A DNA stretch of 64,000 nucleotides from Nephrocerus scutellatus (Eukaryota; Arthropoda; Insecta; Diptera; Pipunculidae). Positions 20,644-31,984 of the stretch are shown piece by piece. The stretch lies in contig OX352761.1 of the NCBI GenBank assembly GCA_947095585.1, positions 78,585,767 to 78,649,766 on the forward strand, given 5' to 3'. The notes below the pieces were generated by a model. The model was not told the origin of the DNA. It saw nothing but the letters and a program-made list of their open reading frames with translations, and ran no database searches. The translations under genes were made by a program, and so were the position numbers. Numbering within the stretch: the stretch's first letter is position 1; each line of letters opens with the position of its first letter.

Positions 20644-21783
20644 TCAGTTCTTGGGATGGTACACTTCGTCTGTCGCAGTCATTCGAGAGGAATTGCCGAT
20701 TGTTTCCTCCCGAATGGCTTCGTTTCCCGATTCAAGCACATTTGAATACCTCAAATCATGGCTATTATTCTGTTTAGAGGGGTACTCAGGTCTATTATGG
20801 TTTCCGCTGAAACCAGGAGTGGAATTGCCATTCCTAAAGGGATTTTGTGGAGGCCTGTGGTTGGATAACCGTAACCTACAGTTTGCCTCGGTGTGGTTCC
20901 TCCTCTTGCAGTAATTGCAAATAATAAATTGCACTTCCTTTTTAATAGGAGGCCTATTCTGAAAAGTTGGGAATTGATTATTCCGGTAACACGTTTTCCT
21001 CGTGTGACCGGGCTTACCGCAAGTCTGACAATATATAGTTTGCGGATTTCTCTGAGAAGCAAATTTATTATGAAAATTTTGTGGGGTGTGATCAATGCGT
21101 GCAGCATGTCCTTTAGCATGAGCTATAACCTTTTTTAGGTCAGCTCCCCCGAAAGCCTTGGCTATAAGCCTAATTTGGTCATTTTTTAGCCCGTCTTCAA
21201 ACACCTGGATCGCTAGACGGCGGTTTTCTTGCACCAAGAATTCCCGAACTGTCTCGTCGCGAGTTGTGTTGAAGGTGGCGGAGTTTAGATTATTTAGGGC
21301 CGTACAAACCCGTTCGCCAAACTCCTTGACTGATTCTTTAAATCTTTGTTTCGTCGTCAACAGCTCGTTATGCGCAGAGGAACGCGTTTTCACCTCCTTG
21401 TATTCAGACTCGAGCTTCTACTTGAGAGCTGCCCAAGTCGTAAGGGAGTTGAATTGTGTCAACTCGAATGCGGGACCCTGTAGCCTTGTCTTAACAATGG
21501 CCAAGAATGTGGGTTCATCACTCTCTTTTACTGAGGTGAAGAGAATATCTCCGCAGGACGTGTATTTAGCCAAATCGGCTGGCTTCCCGTCGAAAAGGGG
21601 TATGATGTTTTAAACATCGGAAATACTTATTTTTATGTCCATGTTGGACGGTTCCTCTTCAGGAATAACCTCTAAATCTGACGAAAAACTCAAGTTTGAA
21701 GACAAATTAGTATCAGCAATCGCTTTTGCTTGTCTACTAATTAGCCTAGTGACCGGTCTACTTATTTTGAAAGTTGACTAGCC
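20644..21783 (-). pseudogene. gypsy gag with two zinc knuckles
   Basis: Gag of the gypsy element. The C-terminal 250 codons (21393-20644) are open: KQRFKESVKEFGERV, FEDGLKNDQIRLIAKA, then two CCHC knuckles CQTCGKPGHTRKTC and CNYCKRRNHTEANC, then a Pro/Asn-rich tail ending at 20644. Upstream the same protein continues (IPLFDGKPADLAKY, FLAIVKTRLQGPAF) but contains a TAA near 21610 and a TAG at 21418-21420. An ATG near 21640 (MDIKIS) lies before the first stop. The true start is uncertain. Confidence 0.88.
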
Positions 21784-22639
21784 CAAACACGAAAACAATA
21801 CTCACAGCACAAAAACAAAATTCGCGAAAATATATCGAGTAATACCAAAAACTTCGCGAAAAAATATATCGGATTAGAGAGAGGGGGAAAAAGGTTTGCA
21901 ACAAAGTATAAACCCAAGGATTCACCAAAAAATTATTTTCAAAAAAAATTGCAACAAAGTATAAACCAAATTCACTAAATATATGTTTAAAAGTATTATA
22001 AAATTTAATATATATATGTTTTTGTTTTTTTTTTGTTTAAAAAAGAAATTAATAGAAGAATGGTTCTACCTTGTTCTGCTGCTGTCGATTTTGCTGTTAT
22101 AGCTGTGGGTGTCGCTGCTGAGCTTAGCTGATTTCTGCTGTTGTTGTTGCTGTGCGTTAAACGGCTGCTGCTGAATTTTGGTGATCTGCTGCTGTTACTT
22201 TTGTCGCTGCTTGCTGTTGTTGTCGCTGAATTCTGCTGCTTGCTGCTGCAGTGGTTGTGGATGCTGATGATTTCTGTTCATGTTGTCGTCGTAGTGGACG
22301 TCGCTGCTTGCTGTTGGTTTTCTGCTGCTGTTGACTTTGCCAGGCAGGCTTCGCGCCTTAAAGATGTAGTTACAGCCTGGTCTTTCACTGCCCAAATGTT
22401 AGCCAAATGCCTACGCTCTAAAGCTGGCTAGGTCTTACTGTTATCAGGACTTTTTAAATTTCGTAGTCACTTTTCACTTTTTTTTCTTCACTTTTATTTT
22501 TATTTTCACTTTAACTTTACTTAAATTTTGCTGGGGTATGTATAGCCCCAGCACGCATCATAAGATCGGCCTTCTGTTTTGGCTTATGATTTTTTTTTCT
22601 GGTAGGAGATCTTTTGTAGATCCCACCGCTGCCACCAAA
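21784..22639 (-). other. gypsy leader with GCT-rich tract
   Basis: Untranslated leader between the 5' LTR and gag. 22060-22350 is rich in GCT/CTG and GTT trinucleotides (poly-Gln or poly-Leu in open frames, no stable unit). The primer-binding region lies at the right edge, TGGTGGCAGCGGTGGGATC on the minus strand. Open frames in the trinucleotide tract are low-complexity artefacts. Confidence 0.8.
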
Positions 22640-23679
22640 TGTTTTAACGCCGACGTGTATAGCCGTGCTTCCTTGTGAGACCAAGGGAAGAGCTATGTGG
22701 GCGGAGAGTTAATGTTTTAATAAAAAGAACGATTGTTTTAAATTTTAAGTTGTATTTCTTTTATTTATTTGGTTTCAGTTATACACTACTAGAGAGGCCC
22801 GCTGTCTTTGGCGTGGCTACGACCTCTGCTAGTTAATTTTATATTTTATATTTTATATATATATATCAATCCTAGGGAGGCCCGCTGTCTTTAGCGTGGC
22901 TGCGACCTCTACTAGGATGCTCGTAGCTTTAAAATTAGAGTAACTCTGACTTTTCAACTGGTTTTCCCTTCCTTTTTATACCCTCAAATCCGAACGATCT
23001 TTGTACCCAAACCAACGCAGTTCAAGGAAATGCACTCATCAGCAATATTTCCCAATATCCATAAATCAATTAATTTATGCTCCAATTAAATTATTACCCA
23101 GCAATATTAGGCTAAACGATTAAGCCGGAAAATTATTACACAATACAAATGCATTATAAATGTGTCAGCATTACATTCGTCAACGGCTCTGGATATAGTT
23201 CATACATCCAGCTGTTGCCGTTGACGATGTCCATTCACCCTTGCTCTCTATACCTACAATGCATAAAAGTACTTGACTTTGGATTTTGTGTGTATCCGCC
23301 GTCGTACAGCATTACGTTCGGTATGGAACAATGGGAATGCTATAGCTGCAGTGCTGTATATACACAGCATAGAACGATCGCATGAATTGCATTGCCATTG
23401 TTATTTGTTATAGCTGCAGTGCTGTATGCACATAGTATTGAAGGCATAGCGATCGCCTGAATTATGTGTATTGCTATTGAATGTATATTTAAATGCTATT
23501 GGATATCGGGTGACGAGCTCATAAACATTGTAATTTATGTTCGACATGAAAAGTGAGCGCTGTAGCGTGCTTGGCGTACTTTCGGTATTTTGACGCCGTG
23601 GGAAAGAAGAATCGTATTTAGGAGAGTTGATTTCGAGTTGAGTTGATTTTGAGAAGCGAGATGTAGTGCGATCACTACA
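22640..23679 (-). repeat. gypsy 5' LTR
   Basis: 1040 bp, matching 14728-15838 with several indels: it lacks about 40 bp near 23085 and one partial GCGATCGC repeat, among others. Both copies carry the doubled GAGGCCCGCTGTC motif. It ends at 23679, followed by AATT. Confidence 0.93.
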
Positions 23680-24670
23680 AATTGGATAATAAGTTACAAA
23701 CAGAAGATCGTTAATAAAAATAAGAAAGAGTGTCAGAGACAAAACACAGCCTTGAGGGACACCCGCATTAATGCGCGGTGGATATCAGGCCTAAGACCAT
23801 CCAACAAAACTTGGATTGAACAGTTATAAAGATAGCTTCTAATCCATTGAAGCAGGGTTACATCGATTTCAAAAGCACGCACTTTAGACCGAAGAGCTTG
23901 GTGCCAAACTCTGTCAAATTCCTTTGAAATATCAAATGCTAGAACTTTGCTTTCAGCAAACTTGTGAAAAGGCTGGTTCCACTTTTCGGTGGGATATGCC
24001 ATCAGATCATAAGTAGAACGTTATCCACAGAAGCCATATTGGTGGTCATTGAGTAGTTCTCGTGATTCAATTTATTTTATAAGCTGACGGGTAATCAGCG
24101 TTTCCATGACCTTAGAAATAAGGGACGTTAGTGCTATTGGTCGGTACGAAGAGACATGACGGTTCGCCTTTTTTAGGCATAGGCTGGAATGAATGATAAT
24201 TGTGAATGATCGTTAGAATTAACGACGAGACAGTATTTCTCTTTTCATGAATGACCAAAAATGTTTTACTACTCTTAGGACATTGTAGTACTTTTTGCCT
24301 CAATCTTTGATCATAGGCGAATTTGGCTCGCCGCATTTTTACATTGCTATCATTTCTGGCACGCTTTATACAACCAAATGCTTACCTCCTTGCCCCTGGT
24401 TCGGTTTGACAGACTTAATTAGGGATAAATTCTTTCATACCAATGTGAATGATGTTTTTAATCGCATCAGCGGCGGAATCCACGTCACTATTAAGGAAGA
24501 ATAGCGACCAGTTAAATTTCCTAAAGAATCTATAAAGGCCATCCCAATTGGCTTTCTCGTAATACCATTCAATTCTTTTTGGAGTTTTTTCCTTAACTGA
24601 GTGGTCGAAAAACGAGAAATTAGCTGATACAACACAATGGTGATGACAAGTTAACAGTATATTTATCAAG
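23680..24670 (-). mobile_element. LINE-alpha copy 2, 5' part with internal deletion
   Basis: Upstream half of the LINE that continues at 14727. The first part (24670-24400) reads like the linker after the endonuclease (NWDGLYRFFRKFNWSLFF, DVDSAADAI). 24336 downward has AKFAYDQRLRQKVLQCP and then jumps to SFQPMPKKGEPS, so about 330 bp of RT fingers present at 60210-60540 are missing. The RT core (FDISKEFDRVWHQAL, RSYLYNCSIQVLLDGL) runs to the gypsy insertion. There are several frameshifts and the copy is dead. Confidence 0.85.
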
Positions 24671-25386
24671 ATCAGAGGTAAGATGAAGTATAGCCTGCAA
24701 AGTTTCTTTTAACCAGCAAACGACCAAAAGCTTCGATTGTTTGAATCTGAATCTAAATTTTTTAGCATGCTATCTCAAATCGTGAGGTCATTTATTATTT
24801 TGGTCCTGTTTATTATAGCGTTTGCTCTATTTCTTAACAAGGTTTTCTTTGGTAGGGCAATTGACGTAGTCCAAATGGGCTGCTTTTTTAACTAGCAACA
24901 TTTGTAAATAGATCCTGAGTAACTTCAGGTAACTTTCGAACATCAACGTTACCCAAAGTTACCCATCTATTTATAATAGCTAACTTTTACTTTCTTTTAC
25001 ATAGAAAAAGGAAGTTAGTAATCATGAAAATTTTCGAACTCGGCATTGCAGATTTACCCAATTCCGTATCCCTGAGTCAGAAAAAGCGCAAAATAAAAAA
25101 ATTTATGTCTGTGTCCACTCTACAGCCCAGACGGCTGATTTGATTGGGATGAAAATTTATATATTTAAGCTTTTTACATAATTTGAGAAGTCCTAGTTGG
25201 TTTTGGCGGAAATCGGATAACCGGAATTGACAGTTTACTTGGACAGTTTTTTGAGTGTTTGCAAATTTTTCAAAAGTATAGCACTTATGTGAAATCTGTT
25301 AAGTTCAAACGTAATTAAAAAAAAAATTAATATGCATTTACTGAATATACCGTACCGTAGACCCCGACCATAAAAAAAGTCGTATT
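24671..25386. other. Non-coding, no feature recognised
   Basis: AT-rich sequence between LINE-alpha copy 2 and the SINE. It contains repeated GTTACCC-like words near 24950 but no gene or clear repeat unit. Confidence 0.4.
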
Positions 25387-25690
25387 GTGACCACCGTGGC
25401 TCAGTGGTAATGCACATGGCTGCTGCGCAGGAGGTTCAGGTTCGAATCCCAGCAACACCAAAAGTAGTTTTCACGGTGTCCCACCTCTCGCGAATGGGTG
25501 ACAAACGTTCCGAGAGTAATTAATACCTTGTCACGGAAAGCTTCTCAATTCGCCGTTCGGATCCGGCCTTAAATTGTAGGTCCCTTCCATTTTGTGTCCA
25601 AAAATTAACATGTGCAGCACAAATGGTCGCGAGAAGTTAGGCCTTGGATCGCGATGGTCTGTCGCGCCAAATATTATTATTATTGTGGCC
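25387..25690 (+). mobile_element. tRNA-derived SINE
   Basis: The head carries an RNA polymerase III A box (TGGCTCAGTGG, 25397-25407) and B box (GGTTCGAATCC, 25439-25449) 42 bp apart, as in tRNA genes. The sequence between does not need to fold as a functional tRNA and continues into a ~220-bp unrelated body that ends in an ATT run (about 25671-25685). That head-body-short-repeat-tail layout fits a SINE mobilised by a LINE. No flanking duplication was identified. A solitary tRNA pseudogene is the alternative. Confidence 0.7.
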
Positions 25691-27321
25691 ACACCTCCAA
25701 TCTTTGTATGAGATGGGTAACTTTGTACCAACATAAACAAAATAAAAAGTTACTCTAATCTTACTCAGGATCTTTTAAGAATATTTTCTCACACAATTAA
25801 TGAGTGAATTCTTTAATTCATCCTACAGAAAAAATTTAAGAAACAGAATTTAATCTCGTGACTACAGAATATTCAGTTTATTCTACCAATCGATGTAGTA
25901 TAAAAACAATACGTTCTAAACATTCCGGAGAAATGAAAGAATAGCCAAAAATGGAAAAGAATACAAGGAAAAAAATAACGTTTTATGTCAAATTCGGAAT
26001 ATTCGGAATGTTTAGAATGAAATAAAGAAAACACTCCAAGATACAAAAATAACCTATAAAAAAGAGCAGGGTAGGCTGTGTCGAGGACACGGCCGTGGGT
26101 TTTGAGCGTGACAACGTCTGTCCGGGACGATAGAAAAGAAAACAAAGATCTTGTTGTCTGTGGGACATTAACACGGACGTATATATTAAAAAAAATTTCT
26201 ATACTAAATACAAGTCCTACAACTTGCACCGTAGCTCATCACATACATCATCATCACATCACATTATATATAAATTATTTATAAGCGAATTTTAATGTTC
26301 ATAACCACTAACTGTGAAGTGGCTGCATATTGCATATCACTGCCCAAACAAAGTATTCAGCTTTTGGTTTCAACTCATAAAAAAATTTGAGTTGTTAATT
26401 AAATTTGAAGAGAAGAGAAGTGAGCAGCACTAACCAATGCATCGAAATGGTATGCTAAGAAACATGCAGGCCAATTATTCGTGAATTAATTTCTTTTGCA
26501 TGGTTCTCTCCATTCTGTAATAGATCAAAGAGTTATTCAATATATAAAAAATTGAGTAATTTTAAAATAAATTTAAAGAGAAATGAAATTGAAGAGAGAA
26601 GAATTTCACTTTGATACATGCAGGCCAATTATTCATCGTTAAATTTCTTTTGCATGGTTCTCTCTCTTCTATAATTGATCGAAGAGTTATTTACTCTAGT
26701 TACTGTAAACATGACTAAGGATAAGATAAGCGAAAAGAAAAGGAAATAGTTGCAAGGAAGCTTGCAGGTTTTCAATGCCTCTTTTTTGTAACTTATGGTA
26801 GTTTTGTTTTTCTGCACGTCACAAGAGCACTGTATCGTGCAGAGCAGAGGACCGATAAAAAATGAACAGAGACTATACTATCACTACGGCTGCGGTAAAG
26901 AATTAAGAATCTTCGCAGCTTCTGCTGCACAAAAAAATGGCAGGCAGTCGGTATGCACGAAATTGCGGCTATATTTTGAACCGACTTACAGTCTGCTTGT
27001 AGGGCGACAATTTGACATTTACATTTTGCTATTTGCATCCCATTATAAGTAGCTGCGTAAACCACGCAGTCGATTTTTCTTTAATGCATTGGCTGAAAAG
27101 TGAATTTTTGACCAACATGCATCATAAACTGCGCAGCGGCTGAATTCTTGACCGCAGCCTACTACTGCATATGTTTGTTTCGTTCTGCTCTGCTTGATTG
27201 TATGTTATTGAAACCACATACATGATCATCAATCACATTACATACAACGAATAAATAATTTATAAGCTGATTTAAATGTTCATAACAATTTATTGTGAGG
27301 TGGGTACATTTTAAATACATA
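25691..27321. other. Non-coding flank of satellite with local duplications
   Basis: AT-rich, no credible gene. Local direct duplications are visible. ATGCAGGCCAATTATTC with its following ~80 bp occurs at 26464 and 26618. A segment with ATAATTTATAAGC and ATGTTCATAAC occurs at about 26270 and again at 27253, just before the satellite starts. Confidence 0.55.
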
Positions 27322-28974
27322 CATTCCGAGTTGCATACGAATCCCTTGAGAAATGGCTTGGTTCCAAAAATCCCAGACCCTATTGGCCAGATCCCCGAAT
27401 TTCCATAGGAACAAGTCTTATAGTCACATATAAGTCCTACATTCCGAGTTTCATACGAATCCCTTGAGAAATGGCTTGGTTCTAAAAATCCCAGGCCCTA
27501 TTGGCCAGATCCCAGAATTTCCATAGGAACAAGTCTTATAGTCACATATTAGTCCTATATTCCGAGTTTCATACGAATCCCTTGAGAAATGGCTTGGTTC
27601 CAAAAATCCCAGACCCTATTGGCTAGATCCCAGAATTTCCATAGGAACAAGTCTTATAGTCACATATTAGTCCTACATTCCGAGTTTCATACGAATCCCT
27701 TGAGAAATGGCTTGGTTCTAAAAATCCCAGGCCCCATTGGCCAGATCCCAGAATTTCCATAGGAACAAGTCTTATAGTCACATATTAGTCCTATATTCCA
27801 AGTTTCATACGAATCCTTTGAGAAATGGCTTGGTTCCAAAAATCCCAGACCCTATTGGCCAGATCCCAGAATTTTCATAGTAACATGTCTTATGGTCACA
27901 TATTAGTCCCACATTCCGAGTTTCATACGAATCCCTTGAGAAATGGCTTGGTTCCAAAAATCCCAGACCCTATTGGCCAGATCCCAGAATTTCTATAGGA
28001 ACAAGTCTTATATTCACATATTAGTCCTATATTCCTAGTTTCATACAAATCCCTTGAGAAATGGCTTGGTTCCAAAAATCCAAGACCCTATTGGCCAGAT
28101 CCTAGAATTTCCATAGGAACAAGTCTTATATTCACATATTAGTCCCACATTCCGAGTTTCATACGAATCCCTTGAGAAATGGCTTGGTTCCAAAAATCCC
28201 AGACCCTATTGGCCAGATCCCAGAATTTCCATAGGAACAAGTCTTATATTCACATATTAGTCCTACATTCCGAGTTTCATACAAATCCCTTGAGAAATGG
28301 CTTGGTTCCAAAAATCCAAGACCCTATTGGCCAGATCCTAGAATTTCCATAGGAACAAGTCTTATAGTCACATATTAGTCCTACATTCCGAGTTTCATAC
28401 GAATCCCTTGAGAAATGGCTTGGTTCCAAAAATATCAGACCCTATTGGCCAGATCCCAGAATTTCCATAGGAACAAGTCTTATATTCACATATTAGTCCT
28501 ATATTCCGAGTTTCATACAAATCCCTTGAGAAATGGCTTGGTTCCAAAAATCCAAGACTCTATTGGCCAGATCCTAGAATTTCCATAGGAACAAGTCTTA
28601 TAGTCACATATTAGTCCCACATTCCGAGTTTCATACGAATCCCTTGAGAAATGGCTTGGTTCCAAAAATCCCAGACCCTATTGGCCAGATCCCAGAATTT
28701 CCATAGGAACAAGTCTTTTAGTCACATATTAGTCCTACATTCCGAGTTTCATACGAATCCCTTGAGAAATGGCTTGGTTCCAAAAATCCCAGACCCTATT
28801 GGCCAGATCCCAGAATTTCCATAGGAACAAGTCTTATAGTCACATATTAGTCCTACATTCCGAGTTTCATACAAATCCCTTGAGAAATGGCTTGGTTCCT
28901 AAAATCCCAGACCCTATTGGCCAGATCCCAGAATTTCCATATGAACAAGTCTTATAGTCACATATTAGTCCTAC

Positions 28975-30509
28975 ATTCCGAGTTTCATACGAATCCCTTG
29001 AGAAATGGCTTGGTTCCAAAAATCCCAGACCCTATTGGCCAGATCCCAGAATTTTCATAGTAACAAGTCTTATGGTCACATATTAGTCCCACATTCCGAG
29101 TTTCATACGAATCCCTTGAGAAATGGCTTGGTTCCAAAAATCCCAGACCCTATTGGCCAGATCCCAGAATTTCCATAGGAACAAGTCTTATAGTCACATA
29201 TTAGTCCTACATTCCGAGTTTCATACAAATCCCTTGAGAAATGGCTTCGTTCCAAAAATCCCAGACCCTATTGGCCAGATCCCAGAATTTCCATAGGAAC
29301 AATTCTTATAGTCACATATTAGTCCCACATTCCGAGTTTCATACAAATCCATTGAGAAATGGCTTGGTTCCAAAAATCCCAGGCCCTATTGGCCAGATCC
29401 CAGAATTTCCATATGAACAAGTCTTATAGTCACATATTAGTCCTACATTCCGAGTTTCATACGAATCCCTTGAGAAATGGCTTGGTTCCAAAAATCCCAG
29501 ACCCTATTGGCCAGATCCCAGAATTTTCATAGTAACAAGTCTTATGGTCACATATTAGTCCCACATTCCGAGTTTCATACGAATCCCTAGAGAAATGGCT
29601 TGGTTCCAAAAATCCCAGACCCTATTGGCCAGATCCCAGAATTTCCATAGGAACAAGTCTTATAGTCACATATTAGTCCTACATTCCGAGTTTCATACAA
29701 ATCCCTTGAGAAATGGCTTCGTTCCAAAAATCCCAGACCCTATTGGCCAGATCCCAGAATTTCCATAGGAACAATTCTTATAGTCACATATTAGTCCCAC
29801 ATTCCGAGTTTCATACGAATCCCTTGAGAAATGGCTTGGTTCCAAAAATACCAGACCCTATTGGCCAGATCCCAGAATTTCCATAGGAACAAGTCTTATA
29901 GTCACATATTAGTCCTACATTCCGAGTTTCATACAAATCCCTTGAGAAATGGCTTCGTTCCAAAAATCCCAGGCCCTATTGGCCAGATCCCAGAATTTCC
30001 ATATGAACAAATCTTATAGTCGCATATTAGTCCTACATTCTGAGTTTCATACGAATCCCTTCAGAAATGGCTTGGTTCCAAAAATCCCAGACCCTATTGG
30101 CCAGATCCCAGAATTTCCATATGAACACGTCTTATAGTCACATATTAGTCCTACATTCCGAGTTTCATACGAATCCCTTGAGAAATGGCTTGGTTCCAAA
30201 AATCCCAGACCCTATTGGCCAGATCCCAGAATTTTCATAGTAACAAGTCTTATGGTCACATATTAGTCCCACATTCCGAGTTTCATACGAATCCCTTGAG
30301 AAATGGCTTGGTTCCAAAAATCCCAGACCCTATTGGCCAGATCCCAGAATTTCCATAGGAACAAGTCTTATAGTCACATATTAGTCCTACATTCCGAGTT
30401 TCATACAAATCCCTTGAGAAATGGCTTCGTTCCAAAAATCCCAGACCCTATTGGCCAGATCCCAGAATTTCCATAGGAACAATTCTTATAGTCACATATT
30501 AGTCCCACA
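28975..30509. repeat. Higher-order repeat HOR-1 (13 units, 1534 bp)
   Basis: First of four 13-unit blocks. Diagnostic variants AATCCATTGAG (29347), ATCCCTAGAG (29585) and CTTCAGAAATGG (near 30060) recur at +1534. Confidence 0.85.
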
Positions 30510-31935
30510 TTCCGAGTTTCATACGAATCCCTTGAGAAATGGCTTGGTTCCAAAAATCCCAGACCCTATTGGCCAGATCCCAGAATTTTCATAGTAACAA
30601 GTCTTATGGTCACATATTAGTCCCACATTCCGAGTTTCATACGAATCCCTTGAGAAATGGCTTGGTTCCAAAAATCCCAGACCCTATTGGCCAGATCCCA
30701 GAATTTCCATAGGAACAAGTCTTATAGTCACATATTAGGCCTACATTCCGAGTTTCATACAAATCCCTTGAGAAATGGCTTCGTTCCAAAAATCCCAGAC
30801 CCTATTGGCCAGATCCCAGAATTTCCATAGGAACAATTCTTATAGTCACATATTAGTCCCACATTCCGAGTTTCATACAAATCCATTGAGAAATGGCTTG
30901 GTTCCAAAAATCCCAGGCCCTATTGGCCAGATCCCAGAATTTCCATATGAACAAGTCTTATAGTCACATATTAGTCCTACATTCCGAGTTTCATACGAAT
31001 CCCTTGAGAAATGGCTTGGTTCCAAAAAGCCCAGACCCTATTGGCCAGATCCCAGAATTTTCATAGTAACAAGTCTTATGGTCACATATTAGTCCCACAT
31101 TCCGAGTTTCATACGAATCCCTAGAGAAATGGCTTGGTTCCAAAAATCCCAGACCCTATTGGCCAGATCCCAGAATTTCCATAGGAACAAGTCTTATAGT
31201 CACATATTAGTCCTACATTCCGAGTTTCATACAAATCCCTTGAGAAATGGCTTCGTTCCAAAAATCCCAGACCCTATTGGCCAGATCCCAGAATTTCCAT
31301 AGGAACAATTCTTATAGTCACATATTAGTCCCACATTCCGAGTTTCATACGAATCCCTTGAGAAATGGCTTGGTTCCAAAAATACCAGACCCTATTGTCC
31401 AGATCCCAGAATTTCCATAGGAACAAGTCTTATAGTCACATATTAGTCCTACATTCCGAGTTTCATACAAATCCCTTGAGAAATGGCTTCGTTCCAAAAA
31501 TCCCAGGCCCTATTGGCCAGATCCCAGAATTTCCATATGAACAAGTCTTATAGTCGCATATTAGTCCTACATTCTGAGTTTCATACGAATCCCTTCAGAA
31601 ATGGCTTGGTTCTAAAAATCCCAGACCCTATTGGCCAGATCCCAGAATTTCCATATGAACAAGTCTTATAGTCACATATTAGTCCTACATTCCGAGTTTC
31701 ATACGAATCCCTTGAGAAATGGCTTGGTTCCAAAAATCCCAGACCATATTAGCCAGATCCCAGAATTTTCATAGTAACAAGTCTTATGGTCACATATTAG
31801 TCCCATATTCCGAGTTTCATACGAATCCCTTGAGAAATGGCTTGGTTCCAAAAATCCCAGACCCTATTGGCCAGATCCCAGAATTTCCATAGGAACAAGT
31901 CTTATAGTCACATATTAGTCCTACATTCCGAGTTT
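30510..31935. repeat. Higher-order repeat HOR-2 (about 12 of 13 units)
   Basis: Same order of variants as HOR-1 at +1534, with its own private changes (ATTAGGCC at 30734, CTATTGTCC near 31392). The last unit is replaced at the large-duplication junction near 31935-31990. Confidence 0.8.
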
Positions 31936-31984
31936 CATACAAATCCCTTGAGAAATGGCTTGGTTCCAAAAATCCCAGACCCTA

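Larger units (their letters stand above)
14728..23679 (-). mobile_element. Ty3/gypsy LTR retrotransposon, 8.95 kb
   Basis: A full-length minus-strand gypsy element. The LTRs are TGTAGTGATCG...GTTAAAACA on the minus strand and are flanked by AATT on both sides (14724-14727 and 23680-23683). A strong polypurine tract (AAGGGGGGTGGGA) directly precedes the 3' LTR. A likely primer-binding region, TGGTGGCAGCGGTGGGATC, follows the 5' LTR. Gene order is gag, protease, RT, RNase H, integrase, with no envelope gene. It is inserted in LINE-alpha copy 2. Stops, frameshifts and an RNase H deletion show it is dead. Confidence 0.95.

Noticed and set aside
22141..22431. Leu/Val-rich open frame in the gypsy leader
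   Set aside because: Produced by a GCT/GTT trinucleotide tract on the strand opposite to the element.
25387..25460. Functional tRNA gene
   Set aside because: A and B boxes are present, but the sequence continues into a SINE body and I could not form a convincing full cloverleaf.
26793..27065. Open frames on both strands at the left flank of the satellite
   Set aside because: Mutually overlapping, no recognisable domain, and in a locally duplicated non-coding region.
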